64,000 bases of DNA from Natronogracilivirga saccharolytica (GCF_017921895.1 NZ_JAFIDN010000003.1:1-64000), one strand, 5' to 3'; positions 1-8,151 are shown, numbered from the stretch's first letter. Notes: generated by a model from the letters alone, not told the origin. A program made the numbers and translations.

Positions 1-131
1 AATGTCCATAACTATCCAAGTCTTTCGATTCTTTGTTTCACCTATTGGGTGAAGATACAAATTTAGCTAAACATATGAAAGACTTGATGTTACTGTAATT
101 TTTCTAATTTAACTCACGGATTCTGGTTACT

Positions 132-233
132 AATATCGGTCATCCCATCTTTGAATCAAACCACAACCTGCCTATAATAATCCCGATCATGAATTCGAAT
201 ATCGGTCATCCCATCTTTGAATCAAACCACAAC
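132..233 (-). CRISPR. Two-repeat CRISPR array end, type II-like
   Basis: Two identical 36-nt repeats (132-167 and 198-233) flank one 30-nt spacer (168-197). Read on the minus strand the repeat begins GTTGTGGTTTGATTC and ends CGATATT. A 36-nt repeat with a 30-nt spacer and a GTTGTG start is the usual geometry of type II arrays, and of II-C arrays in Bacteroidota in particular. I looked for further repeats at the expected positions (66-101 and 264-299) and found none, so this is either a one-spacer array or a remnant. No cas gene lies to the right; cas9/cas1/cas2 or a tracrRNA could lie left of the window. A chance two-copy repeat is the alternative, but perfect identity over 36 nt with this spacing makes it unlikely. 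Confidence 0.72.
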
Positions 234-270
234 TGCTGAGATCGATCTGGAACTAGTCGGCATTGGTTCA

Positions 271-465
271 CTATCGACAATTTACCATGGTGAGCCTATG
301 AAAGTTTGTTAGATGACTATATGCCGCCATAAATATTGAAATTGCAAAGATAATGGAGCCATTTACAAGCATCTGAGAACGGAATGAAAAAATACAGACC
401 CCTGCAGTAATCCAAAAAGTACAGGAGCTCAACAAAACCAAAGATTCATTGACCATCGCTGACAT
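271..465 (-). CDS. Possible small two-helix membrane protein
   Basis: A 64-residue reading frame encodes two hydrophobic stretches, roughly residues 9-29 and 31-50, joined by a short FRSQ loop. It lies in AT-rich DNA just right of the CRISPR repeats, where random open frames of this size are common. I see no recognisable family and no clear ribosome-binding site. It could be a real small membrane protein or the end of a decayed gene. It is listed only because nothing else explains the segment. Confidence 0.2.
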   Translation of the reverse strand: MSAMVNESLVLLSSCTFWITAGVCIFSFRSQMLVNGSIIFAISIFMAAYSHLTNFHRLTMVNCR

Positions 466-629
466 AAACCCCAGTTATAGCTGGCTGGATTAGATTGACC
501 AAAAAGCTTGACAACAAGCCACAAAAGAAACTTGGATATTAAACGTCTTTTGAAGTATTCTTCAATACGATAAATCATTACCCTATTCCACAGAAATCAT
601 AATCGGATACTTGAAATGTCAGTTGTATT

Positions 630-1457
630 ATGAAAAAGTCATATGTTGATATTTGGATAAGATGGTTGCCCCTAGCAATATTACTTTTTTCAAGTTTCTA
701 CCTTATAATAGTTTTCTATCTATCTTGGCAGATAGACTTTAGGCAAGCTTATGTTAGGGGTGTATCTGAATGGACAAATCAGTTCCCAGTTTCGATTTTT
801 TGGCTCCATATTAACAGAGAAGGTTTTTTAACTGAAAACTTACAATGGCTTTTCCTTTGGTTAACATTTTTCATTGGAATCATATGTTATTCACGTTTGC
901 ACAAAACATATCAAATTAATCTAAAATATGGGGTGTTGCTTTTCACAATCGGAGTATTTCTGATGATTTTGGAAGATATGTTCAATATTCGTCATATATT
1001 AGCTAATAAAATCATAGCTATTAATACTGAGGGCCATGCTTTATCAATAGAAGTCAGTAACAGTATTATAAGAACACTAGTTGAGGTATCCTTTTACTCA
1101 ATAATTGGAGCCATAATGTTACTTGCATTTATAAAATTATTTTTTCTCTCACGTTTAAGTACAAAAACAAAGTACTATCTTTTTAGTGGTTATGGCTTTT
1201 ATGCTATTGCAAGTATTGCATCAGCTACAAGGCATATTGGGGATTGGTACGTTGTTACTGGGAAATATATTCTTGATAAACTTTTAGTTAACAACGTAGC
1301 AGCCTATAATCCAGACAGTATTATGTTCTCAATTCATCCACTAAGTTATTATTTTATGGATCATCTTGTGGAGGAGTCATTTGAGCTTATGGGAAGCACG
1401 CTTTTGTTGGGAGCAATTATATATATTTTGATTACTGTTATAGATGGGCCCAGTTAG
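630..1457 (+). CDS. Unknown polytopic membrane protein
   Basis: A 275-residue protein with about six membrane segments: residues 12-33, 72-88, 98-115, 148-170, 182-200 and 250-270. A short acidic motif follows the third segment (EDMFNIRH) and another precedes the last (EESFELMGS). Acidic residues next to membrane helices occur in several families of small integral membrane enzymes or sensors, but I do not recognise this one. The gene is far more AT-rich than the pilus and flagellar genes and has no partner gene nearby, which fits horizontal acquisition together with the CRISPR remnant. The start ATG is the first in frame. The function is unknown. Confidence 0.7.
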   Translation: MKKSYVDIWIRWLPLAILLFSSFYLIIVFYLSWQIDFRQAYVRGVSEWTNQFPVSIFWLHINREGFLTENLQWLFLWLTFFIGIICYSRLHKTYQINLKYGVLLFTIGVFLMILEDMFNIRHILANKIIAINTEGHALSIEVSNSIIRTLVEVSFYSIIGAIMLLAFIKLFFLSRLSTKTKYYLFSGYGFYAIASIASATRHIGDWYVVTGKYILDKLLVNNVAAYNPDSIMFSIHPLSYYFMDHLVEESFELMGSTLLLGAIIYILITVIDGPS

Positions 1458-1681
1458 AAAAATTAAGTACTCAACTAGGATTTAATTTTTCAATTTGATC
1501 GCTCAGTCATCAAAAAAATCTATATAAAAATTACAATTTTTAATCTACAACTAAAATTAGAAATAAAAAAAAGCTACAAAGTTATTTTTAACAAAAAAAT
1601 TATTATTGCATCATTCAAAATGATTTGCATATGCTCAAAAAACCGTAGGGCAAATAATATGAACGGCATTGGGAGGATGTG

Positions 1682-1754
1682 GGTGGTACTGGATTCGAAC
1701 CAGTGACCCCCTGCTTGTAAGGCAGGTGCTCTGAACCAACTGAGCTAACCACCC
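1682..1754 (-). tRNA. tRNA-Val (anticodon UAC)
   Basis: On the minus strand the sequence folds as a full cloverleaf. The acceptor is GGGTGGT/ACCACCC, the D arm is GCTC...GAGC, the anticodon stem is CCTGC/GCAGG with loop CTTACAA (anticodon TAC, valine GUA codons), and the T arm is ACTGG-TTCGAAT-CCAGT. The discriminator base is A. CCA is not encoded. The composition changes sharply at this gene, AT-rich to the left and about half GC to the right, so it may mark an old integration boundary. I found no integrase and no second copy of the tRNA 3' end in the window. Confidence 0.96.
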
Positions 1755-2250
1755 GGTTATTACACAGAATTTTTAATATACGACGAAGTGCTGATATTTG
1801 CAATAAACACGGCTGAATTTTGTCGGATGCCGGTTGGCCGGGAAGATATCCACAAAAAAAGTTTTTCAAATTTTTCAAATTTTCTTGAAAAAAAGGTTGC
1901 AAATAACAGATTTGCCTTTATCTTAGACACAAGTATTATGGAGGAGAAGCTTTGGTTCCGGTGAAACTTATCCACAAAATTAATTTTTACTAATAAAGTT
2001 TGTAACAAAGTGGGGTTTAGTGTATCCTCTCTATACACAAGGGTGTTTCGGGTTTGTTACGGCAGTCGGTGCATGTGTCCGGCCGCCTGCCACCGAAATA
2101 AGTGATAATCATCCACAGACGGTTATTATTTCCATGCAGAACTTGAGACATACTTTTCAACAAACATCGCAATAATACGGAATAGGGGATTGTCTTCCAA
2201 GGACTTTCGCAACTATTCCGGAAACTGTAACAAAACAAACGGAGAACAAA
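1755..2250. other. Non-coding region with DnaA-box-like 9-mers
   Basis: No gene is visible here; the minus-strand frames look like noise. One exact DnaA box, TTATCCACA, lies at 1968-1976. Near matches in the same orientation are ATATCCACA (1846-1854) and TCATCCACA (2109-2117), with weaker ones TTAGACACA (1923-1931) and CTATACACA (2031-2039). Immediately after the first box comes an AT-rich tract (about 1855-1900) with repeated TTTTTCAAA units, as expected of a duplex-unwinding element. It could be a chromosomal origin, or a DnaA-responsive leader for the pilin gene at 2251, whose promoter must also lie here. The assignment rests on motif resemblance only. Confidence 0.45.
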
Positions 2251-2733
2251 ATGGGTCAACAGCAACTTTTACTCGTAATATTGGTAACCATACTCGTAGG
2301 AATCGCGACCGTTGTCGCGCTGAACGTATTCGGCACCGCAGCCGAAGATGCCAACCGTGATGCCGTAAGGCAGGATATCCTGCAGGGTGCTTCGCAAGCT
2401 CAGGCGATACATGCTAGACCAACAGCACTAGATGGTGCTGGAAGAGATTTTACCCGTATCCAAGATGATGGCGCAGGTGAAGGTGATGATTTAATAACTA
2501 GGTTAGGAATGCCGGTAGTTTTCGAACATGAAAACTGTACTGATGCTACAGGTAACTATGGTAATGAGAATGGATGCTATGTGGTGGACGTGATTGATGC
2601 AAACTCACTTAGAATTACTGGTGATCCTTCCAGTGATCCTGATAATCAAATATTTGCAATTGTAAGTAGAGATGTTGATACAGGTTCATGGGAGATAGGC
2701 TGGGATGGATCTGATCCGTTCGCATCATCATAA
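2251..2733 (+). CDS. Pilin-like protein, first paralogue
   Basis: A 160-residue protein that starts MGQQQLLL and has one hydrophobic helix (residues 5-27). A conserved alpha region with NRDAVRQD follows, then a variable acidic C-terminal domain with one cysteine pair (C96 and C108 region). The layout is that of a type IV pilin, but there is no charged leader and no Glu at mature position 5. If the peptide is cut after G2 the mature protein would begin with Gln, as in archaeal class III pilins. It heads the pilus cluster and is followed by a strong terminator, so it can be expressed as a monocistronic major subunit. The 3' half is more AT-rich than the 5' half. A role as the major pilin is inferred from position and architecture. 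Confidence 0.72.
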   Translation: MGQQQLLLVILVTILVGIATVVALNVFGTAAEDANRDAVRQDILQGASQAQAIHARPTALDGAGRDFTRIQDDGAGEGDDLITRLGMPVVFEHENCTDATGNYGNENGCYVVDVIDANSLRITGDPSSDPDNQIFAIVSRDVDTGSWEIGWDGSDPFASS

Positions 2734-2758
2734 CTTAGCTGTTTAGTTTTATATTTTT

Positions 2759-2799
2759 GGTATAGATGTCTTGTTGTGAGGCATCTATACCTTTTTTTT
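2759..2799 (+). terminator. Rho-independent terminator after first pilin gene
   Basis: A perfect 10-bp stem (GGTATAGATG paired with CATCTATACC), extended by two weaker pairs, encloses a loop of about 9 nt. A run of eight T follows at 2792-2799. It separates the first pilin gene from its paralogue at 2852. Confidence 0.92.
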
Positions 2800-2851
2800 A
2801 GTATTGCCGACTAAAAAAAATCATAAAATGCAATAACTCTACTTTTGATAA

Positions 2852-3286
2852 ATGGCACAGCAACAATTATTGTTGTTAATACTGGTTTTACTGATTACCT
2901 CGTTTACAATAGTTGTAGCAGTTAACATATTTGGAGAGCGAGTTGCTCAGTCAAACCGCGATGCGGTCCGACAAGATTTGCTGTCAGGTGCCACTTCGGC
3001 TCAGGTTGTTTATACCAGGCCTGCAAACATAGGTGGAGCAGGTGAGGATTTTACCAGGGTTGAGGATGATTTGCTCCCGCGGTTGCTTGCACCGATAACC
3101 GAAATCGAGCCGGGTGTCTGGGGCAATGAAAACGGAATTTATGAAATAGTAGATGTCGAGGAATCCTCATTTTCAATACGCGGCATACCGTCGGGCAGCG
3201 ACCCGGCATTGGTTTTAACAGTGCGTTTCCTCGAGGATAATCACGAATGGATTGTATCCATTGCGGATCAGGACGAGGAATCGTGA
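2852..3286 (+). CDS. Pilin-like protein, second paralogue
   Basis: A 144-residue paralogue of the protein at 2251. It shares the start (MAQQQLLL), a single N-terminal hydrophobic helix (residues 5-27), the following SNRDAVRQDLLSGA segment and the GGAGEDFTR block; the C-terminal parts differ. It has no cysteine pair and its GC content is even along its length. It lies between the terminator at 2759-2799 and the platform gene at 3337, so it is probably transcribed with the assembly genes. It may be a minor subunit or an alternative major pilin. The family is inferred from architecture; I cannot name it. Confidence 0.72.
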   Translation: MAQQQLLLLILVLLITSFTIVVAVNIFGERVAQSNRDAVRQDLLSGATSAQVVYTRPANIGGAGEDFTRVEDDLLPRLLAPITEIEPGVWGNENGIYEIVDVEESSFSIRGIPSGSDPALVLTVRFLEDNHEWIVSIADQDEES

Positions 3287-3336
3287 CTCTTGCAGCGTAT
3301 CCGGAGTACCCTATATTAAATCAATAAAAACCAACC

Positions 3337-4665
3337 ATGCCCGAATTTCGATTTCAAGGCATTAACCCTCAGGGCAAGCTCGTAAAGAGCGAATTCAAGG
3401 CCCCCAGCAAAAAGGTGGCGAAGGCCCGTGTGGACAAGCTGGTGAAGTCCCGGAACCTCAAGAAGAAGTCCCTGGACCAGAAGGATATGTATATCTACCG
3501 GGTCCGGAAGAACGGCAAGGGGTCCATCGAGGGGGAGCAGGAGGCATTCAGCAAGGAGGAGCTGGAGCGTGCCCTGGTCAAAATGGGCTACAAGGTGGAC
3601 AGTGTCAAGCGAAAGTGGCTTGACCTGAAAGGCGGCGTGCCCAACAAGGAGGTGGTTACCTTCATCCGGCTCTCGGCCGACCTGCTGCGCCAGAAGCTGC
3701 CGTTTGATCAGATCCTCAACCTGCTGCATGAGGATACGCACAATAAGCGCATGCGCGAGGTGATCCGGGAGATCCAGAAGGATTTGCGGGACGGCAAGGA
3801 GGGAACCGAGGTGTATGACAAGCACCGCAAAATCTTCGGTCAGTTCGCCTGTTACATGCTCAGCGTGGCATCCACAAGCGGTAACATGGCCCAGGTGTTC
3901 GACTCCACCGCCAAATTCATGGAGCGCGACGCTGATTTCAAGAAAAACATGCGCCGTGCCCTGATGATGCCGGTCATTGCTTTTATTGCGGTTGTCGGGG
4001 TTGTCCTGTTCTATGTGGCCTACATTTTCCCGGAAATGGCCGAAATGTTTCTGGAATTTGATATTGTACTTCCTCCCATGACCGCCGCGACGCTGGACTT
4101 CAGCAATTGGATTCAGCGCCACTGGATCCTGATAACCCTGGCGCATGTAATGCCCGTTGTCGGATTTATTATGTTCATAAGAACTCCTCAGGGCAAGCTG
4201 TGGTTTGATAAACATGTGATTAAAATTCCCGTGATGGGAGATTTGCTCCACAAAACCAGCATTGAGATTTTCTCGAGAGTATTTTACACGCTCTACAGCG
4301 GCGCCGGACAGAATATCGAGGTGATCCGCGTGGCATCCGAAGCCTGCCGCAATACATATATCGAAAAGCAGGTCAAGGAGGTGGCCATCAGGAAGATGGT
4401 GGAAGACGGCGCCGGACTGATTGAATCCATGGAGGCCACCATGGTCTTCCCGCAAACCGCGCTGAGCCGGTTCCGGCTGGGTGCCGAATCGGGTGCGCTG
4501 AAGGAAAACTCCAAACAGCTGGCCGAGTATTATGAAATCCAGACCACCTACAAAATGGACAATGTTATCGATTTGGTTAATCTGGGTATCAACATGCTGA
4601 TCATGATCGCCCTGGTCTACATCACGGTGGTCTCATCCGAAGCAGCACTTATTTCACCGGGCTGA
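3337..4665 (+). CDS. pilC: Type IV pilus platform protein, PilC/GspF family
   Basis: A 442-residue inner-membrane platform protein that would link the assembly ATPase to the growing filament. A GspF/PilC N-terminal motif (EFRFQGINPQGKLVKSEF) is followed by a basic stretch and the first T2SSF domain, containing FIRLSADLLRQKLPFDQIL. Three membrane segments follow at about residues 211-234, 264-282 and 410-432. The second T2SSF domain contains the typical IFSRVFYTLYSGAGQNIEVI and FRLGAESGALKEN segments. Family proteins are usually about 400 residues, so this is nearly normal length. It sits directly before the PilB-type ATPase, its usual partner. Confidence 0.93.
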   Translation: MPEFRFQGINPQGKLVKSEFKAPSKKVAKARVDKLVKSRNLKKKSLDQKDMYIYRVRKNGKGSIEGEQEAFSKEELERALVKMGYKVDSVKRKWLDLKGGVPNKEVVTFIRLSADLLRQKLPFDQILNLLHEDTHNKRMREVIREIQKDLRDGKEGTEVYDKHRKIFGQFACYMLSVASTSGNMAQVFDSTAKFMERDADFKKNMRRALMMPVIAFIAVVGVVLFYVAYIFPEMAEMFLEFDIVLPPMTAATLDFSNWIQRHWILITLAHVMPVVGFIMFIRTPQGKLWFDKHVIKIPVMGDLLHKTSIEIFSRVFYTLYSGAGQNIEVIRVASEACRNTYIEKQVKEVAIRKMVEDGAGLIESMEATMVFPQTALSRFRLGAESGALKENSKQLAEYYEIQTTYKMDNVIDLVNLGINMLIMIALVYITVVSSEAALISPG

Positions 4666-4728
4666 TCTACGGCACGGTGACGCGGCCGGGCACCGCCAAG
4701 GCACAATCAACACATTCGCAGTATTTCC

Positions 4729-6510
4729 ATGAGCACCAACGTCAGAAATTCCATCGGAAGACGCATCGGCGACCTGCTGGTCAAAAAGGGGGTCATCGAC
4801 AACGATCAGCTTGAGCGTGCTCTGGAAATCCAGGCTTCCGAGCCCGAATCGGTGCGCCGCCGGCTCGGGAACGTGATCATCGAAGAGCTCGGCGCCGACC
4901 GCCATGATGTCATGAGCAACATGAGCGAGCTCTACGCTTTCCGCGAGGTGCTGCCCAGCGGCGAGGTGGACCAGAACCTGGTCGATAATACAAGGGCCAT
5001 AATTGAAGAGCTCCCGGACGGCATGGAGGATCAGCTTTTCCACCGCAACACCATCCCCTATGAAAGGCGCGGCAACCGCCTCGTGCTGGCCTCTGCCGAT
5101 CCGACCGATCCCGGCATTTCGGATATCGCCTCCAGGCTCCCCTTCAAGCAGTACGAACTGGTGTACTGCCGGCTCGAGACCATCCAGAAGATCACCGAAC
5201 AGGTCTATAAGCAGAAGAACGAGTTTCTGGATCTGCTGGATGAGTACGACTACGAAGAGCCGGACCTGACCGGCGAGGAGGAAGGAGTCGACGAGGAGCA
5301 GCTCGATGCCGAGATCAACCAGAGCATGCTCAACTCCCTGGTCGAGGGCATGCTGGTCGAGGCCGTCCGCAAGGATGTCAGTGATATCCACGTCATCCCC
5401 GGCGCCGGCAACAAAACCGACATTTTCTTCCGCCTGGACGGCAAGCTGCAGCTCTGGCACACCCAGCCGAACCTCAAACCCGAGGCACTGTCGGCCGTGG
5501 TGAAGGACAAAAGCCGGAATGTAGACCGCTTCGAGCGCGACTCCGCCCAGGACGGCTTCATCCAGCGGCGCATCGACGGCACCAACATCCGCTACCGGGT
5601 CTCCATCCTGCCGATCGTCGGAGAGGAGTTCGACCGCAAGCTGGAGTCCATCGTTATCCGGGTGCTGGACGACCGCAAGGTGATCACCGACCTCAACAAA
5701 CTCGGTCTGCAGAATCAGGCCTTCGATGATTTCAACAAGGCGATCCGCAAGCCTTCCGGAATTGTGATCATTACCGGTCCGACCGGAAGCGGCAAGTCGA
5801 CCACGCTGGTGGCCGCGCTCTATTCCGTAGTCGATCCGTCGGTCAACGTGCTGACGGTTGAGGAGCCGGTCGAGTATCTGATCAGGGGGGTGCGTCAGCT
5901 CAAGATCTCCCACAACATGACCTTCGACAATGCCATGCGGGGGATACTTCGGCATGACCCCGACATCGTACTGGTCGGTGAGATCCGGGACCTGCTGACC
6001 GCCGAGATCGCCATCAAGCTGGCCAACACCGGTCACCTTACGTTCTCGACCCTGCACACCAACGATGCGCCCAGCGCCGTGGCCAGGCTGTTCAAGATGG
6101 GGGTGGAGCCGTTCCTGATTGCCAATGCCATCAACCTGGTCATGGCCCAGCGGCTGGTCCGAAAACTGTGCGAAATCTGCAAGCGGGAGATGGAGGATGT
6201 CAATCCTGAACTGCCTCGCAGCCTTGGCTTTACGGATGAGGAGATCGAAGAGACCACCTTCTACGAGCCGGCGGGCTGCGACAAGTGCAACCGCGGCTTC
6301 AAGGGCCGTATCGCCATCCACGAAGCTCTTTATTTTGACAAGCAGATCAAGAACATTGTTTTCGAATCCGGAGATGAGATTGATGAGGATCAGATCCGTC
6401 AGCAGGCGATCAAAAACGGCATGCTGACCCTGCGGGCATCCGGCCGCGAGAGGATCAAGGCCGGGATTACGACCCTTGACGAGATTGTGGCAACGACCCT
6501 GGAGGACTGA
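4729..6510 (+). CDS. pilB: Type IV pilus/T2SS assembly ATPase, PilB/GspE family
   Basis: A 593-residue hexameric ATPase that would power pilin polymerisation at the cytoplasmic face. Residues 8-180 match the GspE/MshEN N-terminal domain. Walker A, GPTGSGKSTT, is at about 350; the Asp box reads EEPVEYLI; Walker B reads HDPDIVLVGEIRD at about 408; the His box is GHLTFSTLHTND. A zinc-binding tetracysteine follows at C481/C484 and C517/C520, as in PilB and GspE and unlike PilT. All catalytic motifs are intact. It follows the platform gene by 63 nt and ends 3 nt before the next gene, so the cluster is one transcription unit here. Confidence 0.95.
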   Translation: MSTNVRNSIGRRIGDLLVKKGVIDNDQLERALEIQASEPESVRRRLGNVIIEELGADRHDVMSNMSELYAFREVLPSGEVDQNLVDNTRAIIEELPDGMEDQLFHRNTIPYERRGNRLVLASADPTDPGISDIASRLPFKQYELVYCRLETIQKITEQVYKQKNEFLDLLDEYDYEEPDLTGEEEGVDEEQLDAEINQSMLNSLVEGMLVEAVRKDVSDIHVIPGAGNKTDIFFRLDGKLQLWHTQPNLKPEALSAVVKDKSRNVDRFERDSAQDGFIQRRIDGTNIRYRVSILPIVGEEFDRKLESIVIRVLDDRKVITDLNKLGLQNQAFDDFNKAIRKPSGIVIITGPTGSGKSTTLVAALYSVVDPSVNVLTVEEPVEYLIRGVRQLKISHNMTFDNAMRGILRHDPDIVLVGEIRDLLTAEIAIKLANTGHLTFSTLHTNDAPSAVARLFKMGVEPFLIANAINLVMAQRLVRKLCEICKREMEDVNPELPRSLGFTDEEIEETTFYEPAGCDKCNRGFKGRIAIHEALYFDKQIKNIVFESGDEIDEDQIRQQAIKNGMLTLRASGRERIKAGITTLDEIVATTLED

Positions 6511-6513
6511 CAC

Positions 6514-6999
6514 ATGAATGATTACACCGATCTGTTCTACACGCTGTTTGCCGTTGTGATCTTCGCCGTGTTTCTGCTGGTCGCAAACAATGTGATTGTC
6601 CGGAACGAGGTGTCCAAAGTGGATCTGGAGTATGAAAAAACGGCCATTTCGATGGCGCAGTCAATTGTAGAAGAGGCACGGAAAATGACGTTTGACCAGG
6701 CGCTGCTGGACGGGGTCGATCAGGATGATCTGCCGGCCGGCTTTCGTGAAACGCTGGGCGCTCCGGCCGGGATGCAGCGCCGTGATTTTACGGTATTCGA
6801 TCATTTTCACGGTTACGCCGACACCCTGTCAACACAGATCGGTGATTATGCGGTGGAGGCCGAGGTGGTATATGTGGACGGTGAGCACCCTCATGACGAG
6901 GTTAGTGAGCCGACATATCATAAAAAATTAACGGTCGTTGTGCGCAGTCTGGAAAGCAGGAAAGGTGCAACCAAAACATATATAAAGTCGCATTTTTGA
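6514..6999 (+). CDS. Minor-pilin-like protein (PilV-like position)
   Basis: A 161-residue protein with a hydrophobic helix at residues 8-27 after a short acidic start (MNDYTD). A helical segment (SKVDLEYEKTAISMAQSIVEEARKMTFDQAL) and a beta-rich tail follow. It resembles PilV-type minor pilins in having an alpha spine that runs into a small globular head, but no prepilin cleavage motif is visible. It begins 3 nt after the ATPase. A second gene of similar layout lies at 17335, and both contain the SxAQSIxEEA/DLSEEIQSYAF style of helix with a following acidic loop. Its exact role is unknown. Confidence 0.6.
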   Translation: MNDYTDLFYTLFAVVIFAVFLLVANNVIVRNEVSKVDLEYEKTAISMAQSIVEEARKMTFDQALLDGVDQDDLPAGFRETLGAPAGMQRRDFTVFDHFHGYADTLSTQIGDYAVEAEVVYVDGEHPHDEVSEPTYHKKLTVVVRSLESRKGATKTYIKSHF

Positions 7000-7052
7000 C
7001 GATTTTCCCGGTTTTGGGATGAGACGGGGAGGATATTAGAATATTATAATGG

Positions 7053-7562
7053 ATGGTGATTATGGATTCAAAAATGAATAATCTGATTCATCATGAAAAA
7101 GTGCAGGATATTCTTCAGAATGTTCCGGCGCTTTTCAGGAAATTTTCTCCTGATGACCTGAGGGGTTTTTTTATCACAGGTGAGCTGGAAACATTTCAGT
7201 CCGGAGAAATTGTCACGAGGGAAGCCTCGGAGCAGGTTCACAATGGCTGGCTGATAGCCGATGGCGTACTGTCTGTTTGGACAGACAATATAAAAGTTGC
7301 CAGTCTGGGTCCGGGTGATTTTATCGGCGAAGAGTTTTTGTTCAGCAAAGGTGTCAGGGCGGCCACGGTCAAGGCCGAGTCGGATGTCGCTCTGATCCGT
7401 TTCGACCGGGAGTCGGTGATTGATTTTTTTCGCACCCGGCCGGAGCGTATATTCAAGATATTTATCATGAACCTGCTGGAAATACAGCAGCGTAAGATCA
7501 AATCCATGAATAACAAAGTCGCCAGGCTGCAGCGCAAGCTGGCGGAGAACAACATTGACTAA
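7053..7562 (+). CDS. Cyclic-nucleotide-binding domain protein without DNA-binding domain
   Basis: A 169-residue protein made of one CRP-type sensor domain. The beta-roll contains FQSGEIVTREASE, GWLIADGVLSVW, LGPGDFIGEEFLFSKGVRAATVKAES and a terminal helix (RPERIFKIFIMNLLEIQQRK). GDFIGEE is the phosphate-binding cassette region, but the usual GE...R[ST]A is changed to GEEFLFSKGVRAATV. There is no helix-turn-helix, so it is not a transcription factor as it stands; the C-terminus ends in a short coiled coil. ATG at 7053 or at 7062 could be the start. Lying between minor pilin genes, it may couple filament assembly to a nucleotide signal, which is an inference. Confidence 0.82.
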   Translation: MVIMDSKMNNLIHHEKVQDILQNVPALFRKFSPDDLRGFFITGELETFQSGEIVTREASEQVHNGWLIADGVLSVWTDNIKVASLGPGDFIGEEFLFSKGVRAATVKAESDVALIRFDRESVIDFFRTRPERIFKIFIMNLLEIQQRKIKSMNNKVARLQRKLAENNID

Positions 7563-7568
7563 ACCGTT

Positions 7569-8126
7569 ATGAATCCCGGGTATATTATAAGCACGATTAT
7601 CGCCGGCCTGGTGCTGCTGTCGCTTATTGCGCTTAATGCCCGGATTATGCAGAGCGGCGGTGAGCAGACGCTCTACAACATGACCAAGATCCAGACCGAT
7701 CTGGCATCCGACCTGATTGCCCATGATTTTCGCTCGATGGGTTATGGGATCCAGGATTCGTTCGCTGTCACGGCCGCCGACACGAATCGCATCCGGTTCC
7801 TGACGCACTTTGAAGGCGACGAAAATCCGACTGAAATTGAGTGGTATTTCGACCAAAGCGAAGACTCACCGTATGAAAACCCTGATATTCGTCCGCTCAG
7901 ACGTCTTGTCAACGGCGATGAAGAGGTGGTAATCCAGGGGGTCACCCGTTTTCATCTGGAATTTTATGACTCACAGCGGCAGCCTGTAGATCCGCAGGCG
8001 GGACCGATGAGTGATATTCGCCAGATCAGAGTGGAATTGTTTACCGAGAGCCGGGAGCGGTTTTCCAACAACCGGTTTGAACGATCCACCTGGACCGGAG
8101 AACTCACACCGTTTAATTTGAACTGA
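7569..8126 (+). CDS. Minor-pilin-like protein (PilW-like position)
   Basis: A 185-residue protein whose N-terminus (MNPGYIISTIIAGLVLLSLIALNARI) forms one membrane helix. It continues into an amphipathic segment with DLASDLIAHDFRSMGYG and then a beta-rich domain. The helix pattern, with ALL-to-alpha spine then 'RxxGYG', is typical of PilW-type minor pilins, where a similar dLaRalRnAGyg motif is common. It starts 6 nt after the cyclic-nucleotide-binding gene. A probable counterpart is the gene at 17786. Assignment to the PilW group is tentative. Confidence 0.62.
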   Translation: MNPGYIISTIIAGLVLLSLIALNARIMQSGGEQTLYNMTKIQTDLASDLIAHDFRSMGYGIQDSFAVTAADTNRIRFLTHFEGDENPTEIEWYFDQSEDSPYENPDIRPLRRLVNGDEEVVIQGVTRFHLEFYDSQRQPVDPQAGPMSDIRQIRVELFTESRERFSNNRFERSTWTGELTPFNLN

Positions 8127-8151
8127 ACGCTAATCCGCATGAGGTAACCAC

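Larger units (their letters stand above)
1..629. other. AT-rich region around the CRISPR repeats
   Basis: Apart from the two repeats this stretch shows no convincing gene. At 33-61 there is a small hairpin (TTCACC, loop TATTG, GGTGAA, extended by TTTGT/ACAAA) that could be the 3' end of an RNA or a terminator. I could not find an anti-repeat that would make it a tracrRNA. The base composition is clearly poorer in G+C than everything right of the tRNA at 1682, which suggests acquired DNA. Confidence 0.5.

Noticed and set aside
1682-1754. tRNA-Val as an attachment site of a prophage or integrative element
   Set aside because: No integrase and no direct repeat of the tRNA end in the window; only a composition change is visible.
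1615-2038. Minus-strand open frames across tRNA-Val and the DnaA-box region
   Set aside because: They run through a tRNA gene and AT-rich tracts, with no recognisable protein character.
3316-4455. Minus-strand open frame opposite the PilC-type gene
   Set aside because: Shadow frame; the plus strand encodes a clear T2SSF protein.
4654-6513. Long minus-strand open frame opposite the PilB-type ATPase gene
   Set aside because: It is the mirror of a GC-rich coding region; the plus-strand protein has intact catalytic motifs while this one has no recognisable domain.
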